Below, piece by piece: positions 33,849 to 43,472 of a stretch of DNA of 64,000 nt; the first letter of the stretch is position 1, and each line of letters begins with the position of its first letter. This DNA is from Candidatus Sericytochromatia bacterium. GTDB lineage: Bacteria; Cyanobacteriota; Sericytochromatia; UBA7694. Under the pieces are notes generated by a model. That model was not told the origin of the DNA. It was given only the letters and a program-made list of their open reading frames with translations, and did not search any database. The position numbers and the translations under genes were made by a program. The stretch is from contig JADMKE010000017.1 of NCBI GenBank assembly GCA_018780035.1, positions 124,001-188,000 of the forward strand. The letters run 5' to 3'.

Positions 33849-36002
33849 TCAGTCTTTGTCGCGCAATTGCTCGATTTCTTGTTTAAAGAAGGCTTTGTCC
33901 AATTCGGCCCGTTTTTGATTGTGGCGGGTCAGCTCGCGGGCCTCTTCCTGGGCTTCTTCTAAACGCTGGCGCTCCAAATTGTCATGTTCGATATTTTGGT
34001 GCACCTTGGCCAATTCTTCGCGCTCTTGGCGAGCAAGAGCTTCTTCTGCATTTTTTGGAGCAGAATCGAACTGAGCTGATTTTGTTTTTTCAGCCTGTAA
34101 CAGGGATTCTGTCTTCTCAGCCTCACCTGTTGTGCTGGGTGTTTTTTCTGGGCCAGCAGGGATCTTGGCCAGTGTCTCACCAATTGATTTATCAAGGTCT
34201 TCGGCTTGAGCCAGGGTTTTTTCCCAGCGCCGGGAATCGCGCAAAACCCCTTCTTGCACAGCTTTAGACTCAACAATGGCAGCCTTGGCTTGGGTCACCG
34301 TCTGTTCGATTTCTTGATCGAGCTTTTCAATCCGGGTTTGAACGCTGACCACCGTCTTTTCAACAAAGGGATTGAGCACCTCTTGAACCATTTTGCGCTC
34401 TTCGGGTTTGAGCAGGGGCTCTGCCTGTTTGACCACTTCCAAACGGGTCAATTCTAATTCTTGTAACTTAATGGTTTCAACCTTGATCTCAGCACGGGTC
34501 TGTTCCAGTTTCTCGGTTTTGGTTTCGAGTTTTTGGGTAGACTGGGCCAAATTGGCTGTGGCTTTGAGGGCCTCACTTTTGCTGCGGGCCAAATCACTTG
34601 CCATTTGTTGAATAAAAAGCTGCTGCTGTTTGAGCAAATCACCCAAATGCTGGGTCACTTCAAGCTGAGAAACCTCACGGCCCCGGATAAAAAAGCGCTG
34701 ACCCTCGGGCCCATTTTGCACGCTGATATTCCACTGTGCCAAGAGCAAAGGACTGACATCCAAAGTAGCAGAAGGATTGGGAGCAATCAAACTGGGAGCG
34801 GCTTGAACAGCTGTTTGCAATTGCTGGGCCTGGCTCTGGGCCGTTTGAATTTTGGCATTTAACTGGTTGGTGGTCTGATGGGTCTGTTGCAGATTCTGGT
34901 TTTGGGCCACAACTTCGACTGTGGCTTTCTGCACTTCAACGATCTCAAAACTGGCACGTTCACCCAGTTCTTCGAGTTTTTTCGACTGACGAATCACGTC
35001 GGCACTGGCAGACAAGACCTTTTGATAGCCTTCGGAGGGGTCTTTCATACTGAAGACCACGGATTCGAGCTGTTGCACTTCTTGCAGGCTCAGGGGTTTG
35101 CGTTCAATGGTTTCCAATTTGTTTTGGGTATTCACATTCAGGCCATATTTATTCAAGAGTGAGCGCTCTTGGGGGCTTACGGCCTGATCACTTTGGACTT
35201 TTTGCAAAATGCTTTCAACACTTTGCAAGGTGTTGGGCGACTCTTGTGAAAGCACAACAAAATGCCCCAGGGTATAGTCCATACCCGATTTTAAATTAAA
35301 ATTTTGACCGGTAATTTTGCTGACAGAGAGATCGTAGACCCCTGCCGTTTGATCCGCAAGCAGATCATTGATGCTACCAGCGGAAAGGGTCGAAACCACG
35401 CCCTGAACACGCGAGAGGTCGCGGGCCTGGGATTCGATATTGGAAAAGGTCTGCTGGCGCAGATCGACATTGGAGAGAAAACTGGTGACCGAAGACTGAA
35501 CCGTTTGGAAGGCATTGCTGGTCTGGGTTTGCATGCTGGGCAAGAGCAATTGGTAAAGCTGCTGATAAACAGTGGCCGTATTTTGAGAGGTGAGCCCCAA
35601 AGAGGCCAAAAGTTGCTGCTGCTGGGGCGTAATCCGGGAAAAATCCACCTGACCACCGCCTGACACTTTTTCCAGGGCTTGCATGGCCAAATTAAACTGA
35701 CTCCGATTCGCTTTATACAAATCGCCCAGTTTTTCGCTGATGCCAAGCAATAATTGGGCCTCTTCACTCGACAAAGCGGCAGGGGTTGCAGCCGCAGTAC
35801 TGAGGGAAACAGCTTGAGCCGGAACGCCGCTGGGCGGCGACACAGTCGCCAGGCTATCTGAGCGCATTTCTGGCATGCGCAGGGGAGCCAACGGCGCAGT
35901 GGCCTGAACAGGAGAGCGCGTGGGTGCGGAAGGATTGGCTTCGATTGCCAGCAGGGCAGCTGGGTCAAGGGGCTGGGTCTTCAAGCGACTGTTAAACATC
36001 AT
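33849..36002 (-). CDS. Large coiled-coil protein with disordered N-terminus
   Basis: A 717-residue protein of unknown family. Residues 1-80 are Pro/Ala/Ser/Thr-rich, no signal peptide. Residues 85-260 are helical with short beta segments. Coiled coils follow (310-400 and 450-590), and the C-terminal 100 residues are strongly charged (Glu/Lys/Arg/Gln). Between them lies a small module at about 417-456 with ISVQNGPEGQRFFIRGREV and VTQHLGDLL; a related one may lie at 283-316. The same module occurs in the preceding gene's product. Its start overlaps that gene's stop (ATGA). Structural or secreted role is inference. Confidence 0.72.
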   Translation of the reverse strand: MMFNSRLKTQPLDPAALLAIEANPSAPTRSPVQATAPLAPLRMPEMRSDSLATVSPPSGVPAQAVSLSTAAATPAALSSEEAQLLLGISEKLGDLYKANRSQFNLAMQALEKVSGGGQVDFSRITPQQQQLLASLGLTSQNTATVYQQLYQLLLPSMQTQTSNAFQTVQSSVTSFLSNVDLRQQTFSNIESQARDLSRVQGVVSTLSAGSINDLLADQTAGVYDLSVSKITGQNFNLKSGMDYTLGHFVVLSQESPNTLQSVESILQKVQSDQAVSPQERSLLNKYGLNVNTQNKLETIERKPLSLQEVQQLESVVFSMKDPSEGYQKVLSASADVIRQSKKLEELGERASFEIVEVQKATVEVVAQNQNLQQTHQTTNQLNAKIQTAQSQAQQLQTAVQAAPSLIAPNPSATLDVSPLLLAQWNISVQNGPEGQRFFIRGREVSQLEVTQHLGDLLKQQQLFIQQMASDLARSKSEALKATANLAQSTQKLETKTEKLEQTRAEIKVETIKLQELELTRLEVVKQAEPLLKPEERKMVQEVLNPFVEKTVVSVQTRIEKLDQEIEQTVTQAKAAIVESKAVQEGVLRDSRRWEKTLAQAEDLDKSIGETLAKIPAGPEKTPSTTGEAEKTESLLQAEKTKSAQFDSAPKNAEEALARQEREELAKVHQNIEHDNLERQRLEEAQEEARELTRHNQKRAELDKAFFKQEIEQLRDKD

Positions 36003-36610
36003 TTGATCAAATTATCCACCTGGTTCAAGCGATTGACAAATCCCTGATAAATAGACTGAACGGCCTGCAATTGAATCTTGACAGCATTCTGCTCCACGGG
36101 GGTCATTTGTGCCAATTGGGTCTGGGAGCGGGTAATAAACTGGGAGTACTCTTGATCTACCATGGTTTTGGTCTGCTGCAACTCTTTGTGCAAACGGGAC
36201 GAAAGCGGCAAGAGATGTTGCTGTACCTGCTCTGCTGTGGCTGGACGACCGTTGAGTAAATAACCGCTGATCTGACCCTGGGCATTGCTTTGTACGACCA
36301 CGCCATACGGTGCCAAGGCCTGTTGATCGGCCTTCTGCATCAGACTTTGAATTTGGCCCAATTGACCTTTAAAATCTGTGCTGGGGGGTTGGAAAATAGG
36401 CAAAGGCGCAACCGGGGGTTTGGCTGCGCCATTTTGCATCTGCTGACGAAGTTGATCGGGACTGCCCAGCGTCAGCGGTGCTGGCTGGGGGGGCGCAGGC
36501 AACGCTGGCGCAGGCTGCGTCGGTGCCGGGACAACCGGTTTTTTGGCCCACAGTTGACCAGGAGCAAGTAAGCCCGGGGTGGGCGAAGGCAGATTGGGTG
36601 TATTTTGCAT
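35999..36610 (-). CDS. Pro-rich helical protein sharing a module with its neighbour
   Basis: About 203 residues. The ATG at 36610 overlaps the upstream stop by one base (TAATG), so it is preferred to a GTG at 36628. Residues 1-75 are Pro/Ala/Gln-rich, without a signal peptide. Residues 98-137 hold VVVQSNAQGQISGYLLNGRP followed by VQQHLLPL, matching the module in the 717-residue neighbour. The rest is helical, ending with IYQGFVNRLNQVDNLI. It could be a chaperone-bound or secreted partner. No family is recognised. Confidence 0.72.
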   Translation of the reverse strand: MQNTPNLPSPTPGLLAPGQLWAKKPVVPAPTQPAPALPAPPQPAPLTLGSPDQLRQQMQNGAAKPPVAPLPIFQPPSTDFKGQLGQIQSLMQKADQQALAPYGVVVQSNAQGQISGYLLNGRPATAEQVQQHLLPLSSRLHKELQQTKTMVDQEYSQFITRSQTQLAQMTPVEQNAVKIQLQAVQSIYQGFVNRLNQVDNLIK

Positions 36611-37158
36611 TAGCTGATTAACTTCCACATCCAGCGTTGGGTCCAGGAAGGGGTGCCCAGCAACCGGCCGCGGAGGGTGTAAATCTGACCGTTTTTGACC
36701 GTCAGATAGGCTTCGCGGAGGAGGGCGTGCGCTTCCTCGTTGAGTTGATCATAGTCATCTTTGGCCAAAACTTGCTTAAACGCTCTGCTCAAAGGGTGCT
36801 TGCGGGGATTGTGGAAGAGATAAAGGGCGTGTTTGTCGGCCAATTCAATCACCTCATCGCGCAGAACCATCAGATCGGTGATGTCGAGGGGGGTGCCAAA
36901 GCGGTCAAAGAGCACAGGACCCTGGCGGGTCTGACGCAGACTCATATGCAAATAGTCTTCGATAATCAGGCGTTCGAATTTGCTAAAATCGGCATTTTGG
37001 TGGATCAGTTTGTCGGTCAAAGAAAGCAGGTCATAGACCCAATCCACATTTTGAATAAAGCGGCGGACAAAGAAGAGAATTTGGTCGATTGGGCTGGAAC
37101 GCAGCATTCCTGTGGGATGAGTGGATTTACGAAGGTAGACGGTCTGGGAAGTCTGCAT
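36610..37158 (-). CDS. Uncharacterised helical protein, first gene of a coupled trio
   Basis: A 182-residue protein, no signal peptide. Helical segments include IDQILFFVRRFIQNVDWVYD and LMVLRDEVIELADKHALYLF. The C-terminus is basic and aromatic (TQRWMWKLIS). I cannot name a family. An AAAGG site precedes the ATG, and a TATAAT hexamer lies about 30 bases further upstream. Its TAA overlaps the next ATG by one base, and that gene overlaps the third, so all three products are probably made in proportion and may act as a complex. Confidence 0.7.
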   Translation of the reverse strand: MQTSQTVYLRKSTHPTGMLRSSPIDQILFFVRRFIQNVDWVYDLLSLTDKLIHQNADFSKFERLIIEDYLHMSLRQTRQGPVLFDRFGTPLDITDLMVLRDEVIELADKHALYLFHNPRKHPLSRAFKQVLAKDDYDQLNEEAHALLREAYLTVKNGQIYTLRGRLLGTPSWTQRWMWKLIS

Positions 37159-37188
37159 ACGTTTTGGCCTTTCTTTAACAATCTCTTA

Positions 37189-37194
37189 ATTATA
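37189..37194 (-). promoter_or_regulatory. Putative -10 element for the 33849-37158 operon
   Basis: A perfect TATAAT on the minus strand, in an A/T-rich gap 31 bases before the ATG at 37158. A weak TTTAGA lies 16 bases upstream as possible -35. Confidence 0.35.
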
Positions 37195-37248
37195 ATTTAA
37201 CATCATTTAATCTAAATTTCAAGTCCCCTTGCAAAGTTTTTCTGGAGC

Positions 37249-38211
37249 CTAAACAGCCGGGCCAAAATGTTGAAAACCAGCGGGTTGGTTTAATTCCAAA
37301 GGCAGATGCCCAGGCCGGTTTAAGTTCAAGCATGGAGCCTCGGTGATATAACCGATCCTCCGCCAGCCAAGCTTTTCAGCTTGCGCAGCCCATTCCGGCG
37401 CCAAACTAGCCAGCAGAGCATAATCTTCCCCGCCGTGAATGATCCATTCCCAGGGATCTTGACCTTTTGCAGTTGCCAATTCCCATACTTCAGGCAAAAC
37501 AGGCACCTGCTCAAGTGCCAATTCACAGCCCAGCTCTTTGCCACATAATAATTGCAGCGAGCGCCCCAAACCATCACTGGCATCAGTCAGTGAGAAACGC
37601 TCGGAGCCGAGAAGGTTTGAAAGGCTTAAGGCGTCTGCCAACAAAGGCTCAGGCCTGAGTTGCTTGTGCTTGAGTTTATCAAAACCAGGCAAAGCCTGTT
37701 CCAAACAGAAGAGACCCGCCGCTGCCGCGCCAAAATCCCCGCAGGCCAGAATCAGATCCCCGGCTTTGGCTGTGCTTTGCAGGCGGGGCAAGCTCGTCTG
37801 CCCCAAAAGACTGATCGCAATCACCAGACCCGACTCAGAGCGGGTGGTGTCTCCGCCGATTAAATCGACCTGCCAGCGCTCTGCCGCCAATCGCAGACCG
37901 GAAAAAAAAGCCCGAATCCAGCTATCTTCAAGGCCATTGGGCAAAGCCAAACCCAACGTAAATGCCAGGGGCCGACCGGCCATGGCCGCAACATCACTTA
38001 AATTGACCGCCAGTGCTTTGTGGGCAAGCTCAGCAGGCGAAAAATAGCGTCTGCGAAAATGCACATTTTCAATCAATAAATCAGTGGTCCAAAGCAAGGA
38101 GCCCGCTACTGGGGCACTCAGAACTGCGGCATCATCGCCAATCCCCAGCCCCATTTGGGGGTGAAAACGGGGAAAATCACGGGCCAGGGAGATAATCTCG
38201 GCCTCGTGCAT
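37249..38211 (-). CDS. thiL: Thiamine-monophosphate kinase ThiL
   Basis: A 320-residue enzyme that phosphorylates thiamine monophosphate to the diphosphate cofactor in the cytoplasm. Family motifs are GIGDDAAVL with metal-binding Asp pair, TTDLLIENVHF, AVNLSDVAAMAGRPLAFTL, DLIGGDTTRS and the later SLTDASDGLGRSLQ and IHGGEDYALLASL. Length is usual. It is the last gene of the nusA-ylxR-infB unit, starting five bases after the SH3-protein stop. No clear terminator is seen after it. Confidence 0.95.
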   Translation of the reverse strand: MHEAEIISLARDFPRFHPQMGLGIGDDAAVLSAPVAGSLLWTTDLLIENVHFRRRYFSPAELAHKALAVNLSDVAAMAGRPLAFTLGLALPNGLEDSWIRAFFSGLRLAAERWQVDLIGGDTTRSESGLVIAISLLGQTSLPRLQSTAKAGDLILACGDFGAAAAGLFCLEQALPGFDKLKHKQLRPEPLLADALSLSNLLGSERFSLTDASDGLGRSLQLLCGKELGCELALEQVPVLPEVWELATAKGQDPWEWIIHGGEDYALLASLAPEWAAQAEKLGWRRIGYITEAPCLNLNRPGHLPLELNQPAGFQHFGPAV

Positions 38212-38216
38212 CGTGT

Positions 38217-38783
38217 TTATAAAACCTGACTGGCCAAGCGCTGAAAGAGCTTTTCGAGGGTTTTCATTTCGTTTTCAAGGGTTTGAAATTCATGTTTATC
38301 AATTTTGACCCCCACCCGCCGAGAAATGTCTAAAAAATCATGGCGGCTGCGCAAATAGTCCCAGCGCTGTTTAATACTCGACAACTCAAACAGGACCAAG
38401 TTCTTTTGCAGGGCCTGTTTAAAGCCCGGATCGGTCAAATTGGCAAAACCAATCTGACGTTGGGCATAGTGAAAAAGCAATGGCCCCGGCAACTCGGCCA
38501 GACGCAAAGGCACATTTTTGCTGAGTACCGGGTCAAGATAACGGGCCTGAACCCAACCACTCTGTTTGCTTTGAAGCCGAATTTGACACCACAATTCCCC
38601 GTCTGTACCATATCTGAGACTCTGAAGCGGTAGCAGCACCTGAGAAATCCGCGCCAAATTGCCACTGCCCAAATCGGGTCCCGGTCTGACCAAGACATTT
38701 TGCTGAGAAATATAAACCTGATAAGCGTTCGCAGGCAGGCTCAGACCTGCCCAGAGCAGGCCGAGCCAAAGCAGACGTTTCAT
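38217..38783 (-). CDS. Exported protein with SH3-like domain
   Basis: A 188-residue protein with a signal peptide (KRLLWLGLLWAGLSLPANA, cleavage before YQV). Residues 22-85 resemble a bacterial SH3 fold (VYISQQNVLVRPGPDLGSG, LWCQIRLQSKQSGWVQARYL). The C-terminal half is helical and charged. Bacterial SH3 domains often bind peptidoglycan. It lies 14 bases after infB and five before thiL, an unusual place for an envelope protein. Confidence 0.75.
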   Translation of the reverse strand: MKRLLWLGLLWAGLSLPANAYQVYISQQNVLVRPGPDLGSGNLARISQVLLPLQSLRYGTDGELWCQIRLQSKQSGWVQARYLDPVLSKNVPLRLAELPGPLLFHYAQRQIGFANLTDPGFKQALQKNLVLFELSSIKQRWDYLRSRHDFLDISRRVGVKIDKHEFQTLENEMKTLEKLFQRLASQVL

Positions 38784-38797
38784 AGTGGAAAAAAATC

Positions 38798-41485
38798 TCA
38801 GGCCTTGGAAATTTCGTGGCGGGCCACAACCTGGAAGAATTCCAAGCGGTCGCCAACTTCTAATTCATTGTAGTTTTGCACACCCACACCAAATTCGTAG
38901 CCAGAAGCCACTTCTTTGACATCGTCTTTAAAGCGTTTGAGCGAAGAGATTTTACCTGTAAACACCACTTCTTCTTTGCGCCAGACACGCACACGGGAGC
39001 TGCGTTCGCATTTGCCGTCTTTCATATAACTGCCCGCAATGGCAGTGGCCTGTTTGCCGACTTTAAAGACGGCACGCACTTCTGCCTCACCCGTTGTGTT
39101 TTCAATCATTTCGGGTTCAAGCAGACCTTCCATGGCTTTTTCGATATCTTCAATCAGTTTGTAGATGATATCGTAATAGCGGATTTCAATCTGTTCGCGT
39201 TCGGCCACGCGTTTGGCGTTATTATCTGCCTTGACGTTAAAGCCCAGCACCAGGGCATTGGAGGCAGAGGCCAACATGATGTCATACTCAGAGATTTCAC
39301 CGGTGGCATTGTGGATGATCTGGAGCTGAATACGCTCATCGGAAAGGCGTTCCAGCGATTGTTTGATCGCATCCACAGAGCCATGAATATCGGCTTTGAG
39401 CACCACATTCAACTCTTTAATTTTGCCCTCTTTGACATTTTCATAGAGATTGGAGAGGCTGATACGGCGACTGCGGGATTCGATCTCCTGCTTTTCTGCG
39501 TATTCCTCGGCCAAAGCTTTGGCAATTTTTTCGTTTTTCACGACTTGGAATTGGGTGCCCGCTTCGGGCACATCCTGAAAGCCCAGGATCTCCACCGGAA
39601 TTGAGGGGCCGGCTTTTTTGAGGTGTTTGCCGCGCTCATTGGTCATGGCACGGACTTTACCAGCAACGGAACCGACCACAAACGAGTCACCGGCCCGCAG
39701 GGTTCCGCCTTGAATCAAAACGGTACCAACCGCACCACGGCCTTTGTCGAGTTTGGACTCAATCACGATGCCCACAGCGGGTTTGTCGGGATTGGCTTTG
39801 AGTTCCATCAGTTCAGCGACCAAGAGAATCATTTCAAGCAGATCGTCAACCCCATCACCACTCTTGGCAGAAACGGGAACAATCACGGTATCGCCCCCCC
39901 ATTCTTCGGGAACCAGGGCGTATTCGGTCAGCTGTTGTTTGACCCGCTCCGGATCAGCACCGGGTTTGTCCATTTTATTGATCGCCACGATGATCTGCAC
40001 CTTGGCGGCGCGGGCGTGGTTGATCGCTTCAATCGTCTGAGGCATGATGCCATCATCAGCAGCCACAACCAGAATGGCCATATCCGTCACATGGGCACCA
40101 CGGGCACGCATCGCGGTAAACGCTTCGTGGCCAGGGGTGTCTAAAAAGACAATCGGTTTTTCATCGACGTGGACCAGATAGGCCCCAATGCGCTGGGTAA
40201 TCCCACCGACTTCAGCATCGGTCACTTTGGTTTTGCGAATATAGTCCAATAACGAAGTTTTACCGTGGTCAACGTGGCCCATGATCGTGACAATCGGAGG
40301 GCGGGGTTTGAGTTTGGCAGGGTCTTCGTTGGCGGGTGCAGGAGCCGGGCGCACGTGGGGATGGGCCTCTTTCGGCGTTTCTGTGGCCGAAGGCATAATC
40401 ACCTCATAGCCCAGTTCATGCGCCACCATTTCAGCGGTTTCCAGCTCCAGGATGTGATTAATGGTGGTCATCACACCTTTCATAAACAAAGCTTTAATGA
40501 CCTCGGAGGCACCGATCCCCATTTTCTCAGCCAATTGACTGACGGTGATGTTCTGATGCAACTCCACTTTTTTCTCCTGGGGAGTGGCCAACTCAACACG
40601 TTCCTGGAATTGCTGCTTTTCACGGCGCTTTTCCTGACGCATTTGGGTTTTGCTTTTGCGTGGGGGAGATGATTGACCAGGAGAGTTTCCACCGCCTCCA
40701 CGGTTATAATTGCCGGGACGGTTATGCGAAGAAGGCTGGCCTCTGAAGCCACCGCCAGGACCTTGGGAGGGGGATGAGGGTGAAAAACGGCCACCGCCAC
40801 CTTGGTTCTGAGAAGGCGGGGTTGGGGTGAAGCGGCCACCGCCACCTTGGTTCTGAGAAGGCGGGGTTGGGGTAAAACGGCCACCGCCACCTTGGTTCTG
40901 AGAAGGCGGGGTTGGGGTAAAACGGCCACCGCCACCTTGGTTCGGGGAGGGCTGAGAGGGTACAAAACGGCCGCCGCCACCTTGATTCGGGGAGGGCTGT
41001 GAGGGCACAAAACGGCCGCCGCCACCTTGGTTCTGATAGGGCTGTGAGGGCACAAAACGACCACCGCTCTGACTTTGAGGGGGACGAGTTGAATTCTGAG
41101 TGACATCAGCGGGAGGGGAGGCAGACTGATGTGGACGGGAGCTGGCCTGTGGCTGTGGTTCTCTGGGGGGAGAGGCAGAAGAAGCAGCAGGACGAGCGGG
41201 GGATTTATCTACAGCAGGAGTGGGTGCAGAAGCCGTTTGAGCAGCAGGTGTTGTCGAGGAAGCCTGTGATGGCAAGGCTGCCGATTTGTCATTTTTAAAA
41301 CCTGTCACCAATTGCCGGGCGACACTGCCATCAACGACAGCATTGTAGTGTATACCAAACTTAGAATCTTCTTTAAACTCAATCCCCAATTTGCGACACA
41401 TACTTGCAATCTCGGGATAATCGACATCCAGGCCGAAAAGGGTGGAAATCTCTTTTTTAACTTCTGAAATACGTTTTTTACTCAT
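38798..41485 (-). CDS. infB: Translation initiation factor IF-2
   Basis: An 895-residue IF-2. The first 55 residues form an IF2_N-like domain. A long Pro/Gly/Gln/Ser-rich linker includes seven 15-residue repeats (143-247). A second IF2_N domain follows ([20 protein letters not shown]), then the G domain with [20 protein letters not shown] and NKMDKP, and domains II-IV. It brings initiator tRNA to the ribosome using GTP. The operon nusA-ylxR-infB is widely conserved. Confidence 0.97.
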   Translation of the reverse strand: MSKKRISEVKKEISTLFGLDVDYPEIASMCRKLGIEFKEDSKFGIHYNAVVDGSVARQLVTGFKNDKSAALPSQASSTTPAAQTASAPTPAVDKSPARPAASSASPPREPQPQASSRPHQSASPPADVTQNSTRPPQSQSGGRFVPSQPYQNQGGGGRFVPSQPSPNQGGGGRFVPSQPSPNQGGGGRFTPTPPSQNQGGGGRFTPTPPSQNQGGGGRFTPTPPSQNQGGGGRFSPSSPSQGPGGGFRGQPSSHNRPGNYNRGGGGNSPGQSSPPRKSKTQMRQEKRREKQQFQERVELATPQEKKVELHQNITVSQLAEKMGIGASEVIKALFMKGVMTTINHILELETAEMVAHELGYEVIMPSATETPKEAHPHVRPAPAPANEDPAKLKPRPPIVTIMGHVDHGKTSLLDYIRKTKVTDAEVGGITQRIGAYLVHVDEKPIVFLDTPGHEAFTAMRARGAHVTDMAILVVAADDGIMPQTIEAINHARAAKVQIIVAINKMDKPGADPERVKQQLTEYALVPEEWGGDTVIVPVSAKSGDGVDDLLEMILLVAELMELKANPDKPAVGIVIESKLDKGRGAVGTVLIQGGTLRAGDSFVVGSVAGKVRAMTNERGKHLKKAGPSIPVEILGFQDVPEAGTQFQVVKNEKIAKALAEEYAEKQEIESRSRRISLSNLYENVKEGKIKELNVVLKADIHGSVDAIKQSLERLSDERIQLQIIHNATGEISEYDIMLASASNALVLGFNVKADNNAKRVAEREQIEIRYYDIIYKLIEDIEKAMEGLLEPEMIENTTGEAEVRAVFKVGKQATAIAGSYMKDGKCERSSRVRVWRKEEVVFTGKISSLKRFKDDVKEVASGYEFGVGVQNYNELEVGDRLEFFQVVARHEISKA
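40745..41059 (-). repeat. Seven 45-bp tandem repeats in the infB linker
   Basis: The units encode RF(V/T/S)P(S/T)xPxxNQGGGG with 15-residue period (residues about 143-247). Three central copies are nearly identical in DNA, so the array has expanded recently. The result is an FG-poor, Gly/Pro-rich linker. Confidence 0.9.
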
Positions 41486-41721
41486 GCTCTATTCTTCTTC
41501 TGCTTCATTAGTCCTGCCACAGCACATTTACAAGGCGTCGGGGGTTTATTTCCCTGGTATAACACAGGGACGGGTGCCGCCATATCAGGCTTTATTAGGG
41601 GGTACACGAGAGACTGTGTACCTGATACACCCAGATTTGCAGACCAGCCGACGGGCCTGACCACAGCTCAGAATAACATAGTTTTGGCTTAAAAACCAAG
41701 CTGAAAGCCCGAAGCCTAAGG
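41486..41721 (-). other. Gap between ylxR and infB, no confident gene
   Basis: In Gram-positive operons an L7Ae-like gene often lies here. An open frame from GTG 41664 to a TGA overlapping the infB ATG would encode 60 residues, but it has no recognisable domain. No clear ribosome site or terminator is seen. Confidence 0.4.
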
Positions 41722-41994
41722 CTATCCGTGCTTATCAGAGGGCAAAGCCTGCCTGAGGTTGGCACACAGCACCCGGATCACATCATCGGGAATCTCACCC
41801 CAACGTTTTTGCAAGAGCCTTCTTTTTTGTAACCGATCCAAACAGCCCGAATGCATGCAGAGATAGACACTGGCAGCACCCGCATGCGCCGAACGAACCC
41901 AAACCGGCCCCTGCCCCTGTTTTTGCAAACGAAAAAGCAGGTGGCGGTGATTCAGACACCGGCAAACCAAACAACGCCTTAGTTCAGAACGCAT
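41722..41994 (-). CDS. ylxR: YlxR (DUF448) RNA-binding protein
   Basis: A 90-residue basic protein. It has the family's RRCLVCR start and a later LFRLQKQGQG segment, YLCMHSGCLDRLQKRRLLQ carrying the second Cys, and a C-terminal helix. YlxR proteins bind RNA or regulate RNase P in some bacteria. It sits three bases after nusA in the conserved order nusA-ylxR-infB. Confidence 0.93.
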   Translation of the reverse strand: MRSELRRCLVCRCLNHRHLLFRLQKQGQGPVWVRSAHAGAASVYLCMHSGCLDRLQKRRLLQKRWGEIPDDVIRVLCANLRQALPSDKHG

Positions 41995-41997
41995 GCC

Positions 41998-43119
41998 TTA
42001 GGTATTGCGTACTTTTTCCTGAGCAGCTTGCTGCATTTCCATTTTTTGTTTCCGCAGCTCACTTTCGGTCAGAATATCGAGGTGGCAATTGGTCAAGTGG
42101 GCGGCCAAACGGACGTTTTGCCCTTCGCGCCCAATGGCCAGAGACAGTTGGTCGTCTGGCACAATGATCAAGGCATCATTTTTTTCGCCTTTTAAATTGA
42201 CCTGCACAACTTTGGCCGGACTCAAAGCGTTGGTAATAAAGGTAGCCAGGTCTTCGCTCCAGCGCACAATGTCAATTTTCTCACCTTTAAGTTCGTCAAT
42301 AATTGGGTGAATGCGCGAACCCCGAGAGCCAATACAGGCACCCACCGGATCAACATTGCCCTTGATTGAATGCACGGCAATTTTGGTGCGGAAACCAGCA
42401 TCGCGGGCAATCGATTTGATCACCACAGTGCCGTCAGCGACTTCGGGAATTTCAATCTCAAACAGGCAACGGACCAAGCCAGAATTGGCACGGGAAATCA
42501 CAATATGAGGTCCCCGTTGGGTTTCTTTGATTTCAGACAAATAGACCCGCACCTTGTCACCGTAGCGGTAGCGATCATTGGGCAATTGCTCCGAAGGCGG
42601 CAAGACCAACTCAGATTTATTGTTAAGCTTGACGATTACATTGTTTTTTTCCAAGCGCTGAATCGTGGCGGTGACCATGGTGCCGACGCGATCGCGGTAC
42701 TCCTCAAGAATGGCCTTTTTCTCGGCCTCGCGCAGACGCTGGGTAATCGCTTGCTTGGCAACCTGGGTGGCCAGGCGCTCAAATTCACGGGTGGAAAGGA
42801 CCATTTCCATGCGCAATTGCTCACCCACCTGAGCCTCTGGATGCTTTTTATGGGCATCTTTGAGGGAAACCTGATTGGGGGTTTCGGGGGTGGATTCCAC
42901 CACTTCGCGCAGCATAAAAACCTTGATCTCATTTTGGTTGCTGGTATCAATCCGCAGCTCGACCTCAGAGTCCTTGTCCATTTTGCCCATTTCTTGCATT
43001 TTTTTGCGATAGGCACCCAAAAGTGCGGACTCAATCACTTCAATCACACTGTGAGCCGTAATGCCGCGTTCACGTTCAATTTGTTTTAAGGCCTCAGTAA
43101 ATGTTTCTGCCAATTTCAT
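41998..43119 (-). CDS. nusA: Transcription termination/antitermination factor NusA
   Basis: A 373-residue NusA with the N-terminal RNA-polymerase-binding domain, S1 domain (about 135-200), and two KH domains (DPVGACIGSRGSRIHPI and QLSLAIGREGQNVRLAAHLT). It lacks the C-terminal acidic repeats found in enterobacterial NusA, as in Gram-positive and cyanobacterial forms. It leads the transcription unit. The rimP gene usually found upstream is absent here: the next upstream gene is a glyoxalase-like gene and the gap is 353 bases. Confidence 0.97.
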   Translation of the reverse strand: MKLAETFTEALKQIERERGITAHSVIEVIESALLGAYRKKMQEMGKMDKDSEVELRIDTSNQNEIKVFMLREVVESTPETPNQVSLKDAHKKHPEAQVGEQLRMEMVLSTREFERLATQVAKQAITQRLREAEKKAILEEYRDRVGTMVTATIQRLEKNNVIVKLNNKSELVLPPSEQLPNDRYRYGDKVRVYLSEIKETQRGPHIVISRANSGLVRCLFEIEIPEVADGTVVIKSIARDAGFRTKIAVHSIKGNVDPVGACIGSRGSRIHPIIDELKGEKIDIVRWSEDLATFITNALSPAKVVQVNLKGEKNDALIIVPDDQLSLAIGREGQNVRLAAHLTNCHLDILTESELRKQKMEMQQAAQEKVRNT

Positions 43120-43212
43120 GCCTTGTGTGCCAATTCCCTTTATCTATTGTTCAACCCTGGATAATTCAGACCCAAAAGGGCTTCGCTGTGTTGTTCAGAC
43201 CAGTTTCAGACG

Positions 43213-43238
43213 AAAAAATAAACGCTCAACCACAGCGT
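43213..43238 (-). terminator. Terminator-like hairpin in the nusA leader
   Basis: On the minus strand ACGCT-gtggttg-AGCGT is followed by TTATTTTTT. An alternative outer pairing AAACGC/GCGTTT would use the same right arm. It lies between the promoter at 43280-43308 and the nusA start, so it would act as an attenuator rather than an end-of-gene terminator. The stem is short. Confidence 0.4.
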
Positions 43239-43279
43239 GAAGGCGTTTTGTTAACTGTTAAATTGTCCTCAGTGAAGCT

Positions 43280-43308
43280 ATTATAACCCATGGTTCTGGG
43301 GCTGTCTA
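43280..43308 (-). promoter_or_regulatory. Near-consensus promoter of the nusA operon
   Basis: On the minus strand TAGACA (43303-43308) and TATAAT (43280-43285) have a 17-base spacer. Transcription would begin near 43273, giving a leader of about 150 bases before nusA. The rest of the 43120-43472 gap shows no gene. Confidence 0.75.
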
Positions 43309-43472
43309 GCAGCATCAAAAGCGCATGAGTCGCCTCTGAGCGGGTTTAAAAGGCCCTCAGAAAAAGAGCCACCCCCCACTCAGTCTGACCCAATTTAGAC
43401 CACAAAATCAGACTGAACGGGAAGATGTCAGGTTGTGCTTTTTTGCAAAAAACACGCTGCCCAGCGCAAGTT

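Noticed and set aside
40745..41059. CRISPR-like array
   Set aside because: Units are directly adjacent with no spacers, and in frame within infB.
41482..41664. Small open frame overlapping the infB start
   Set aside because: No recognisable domain, GTG start with no clear ribosome site; kept only as a note on the gap.
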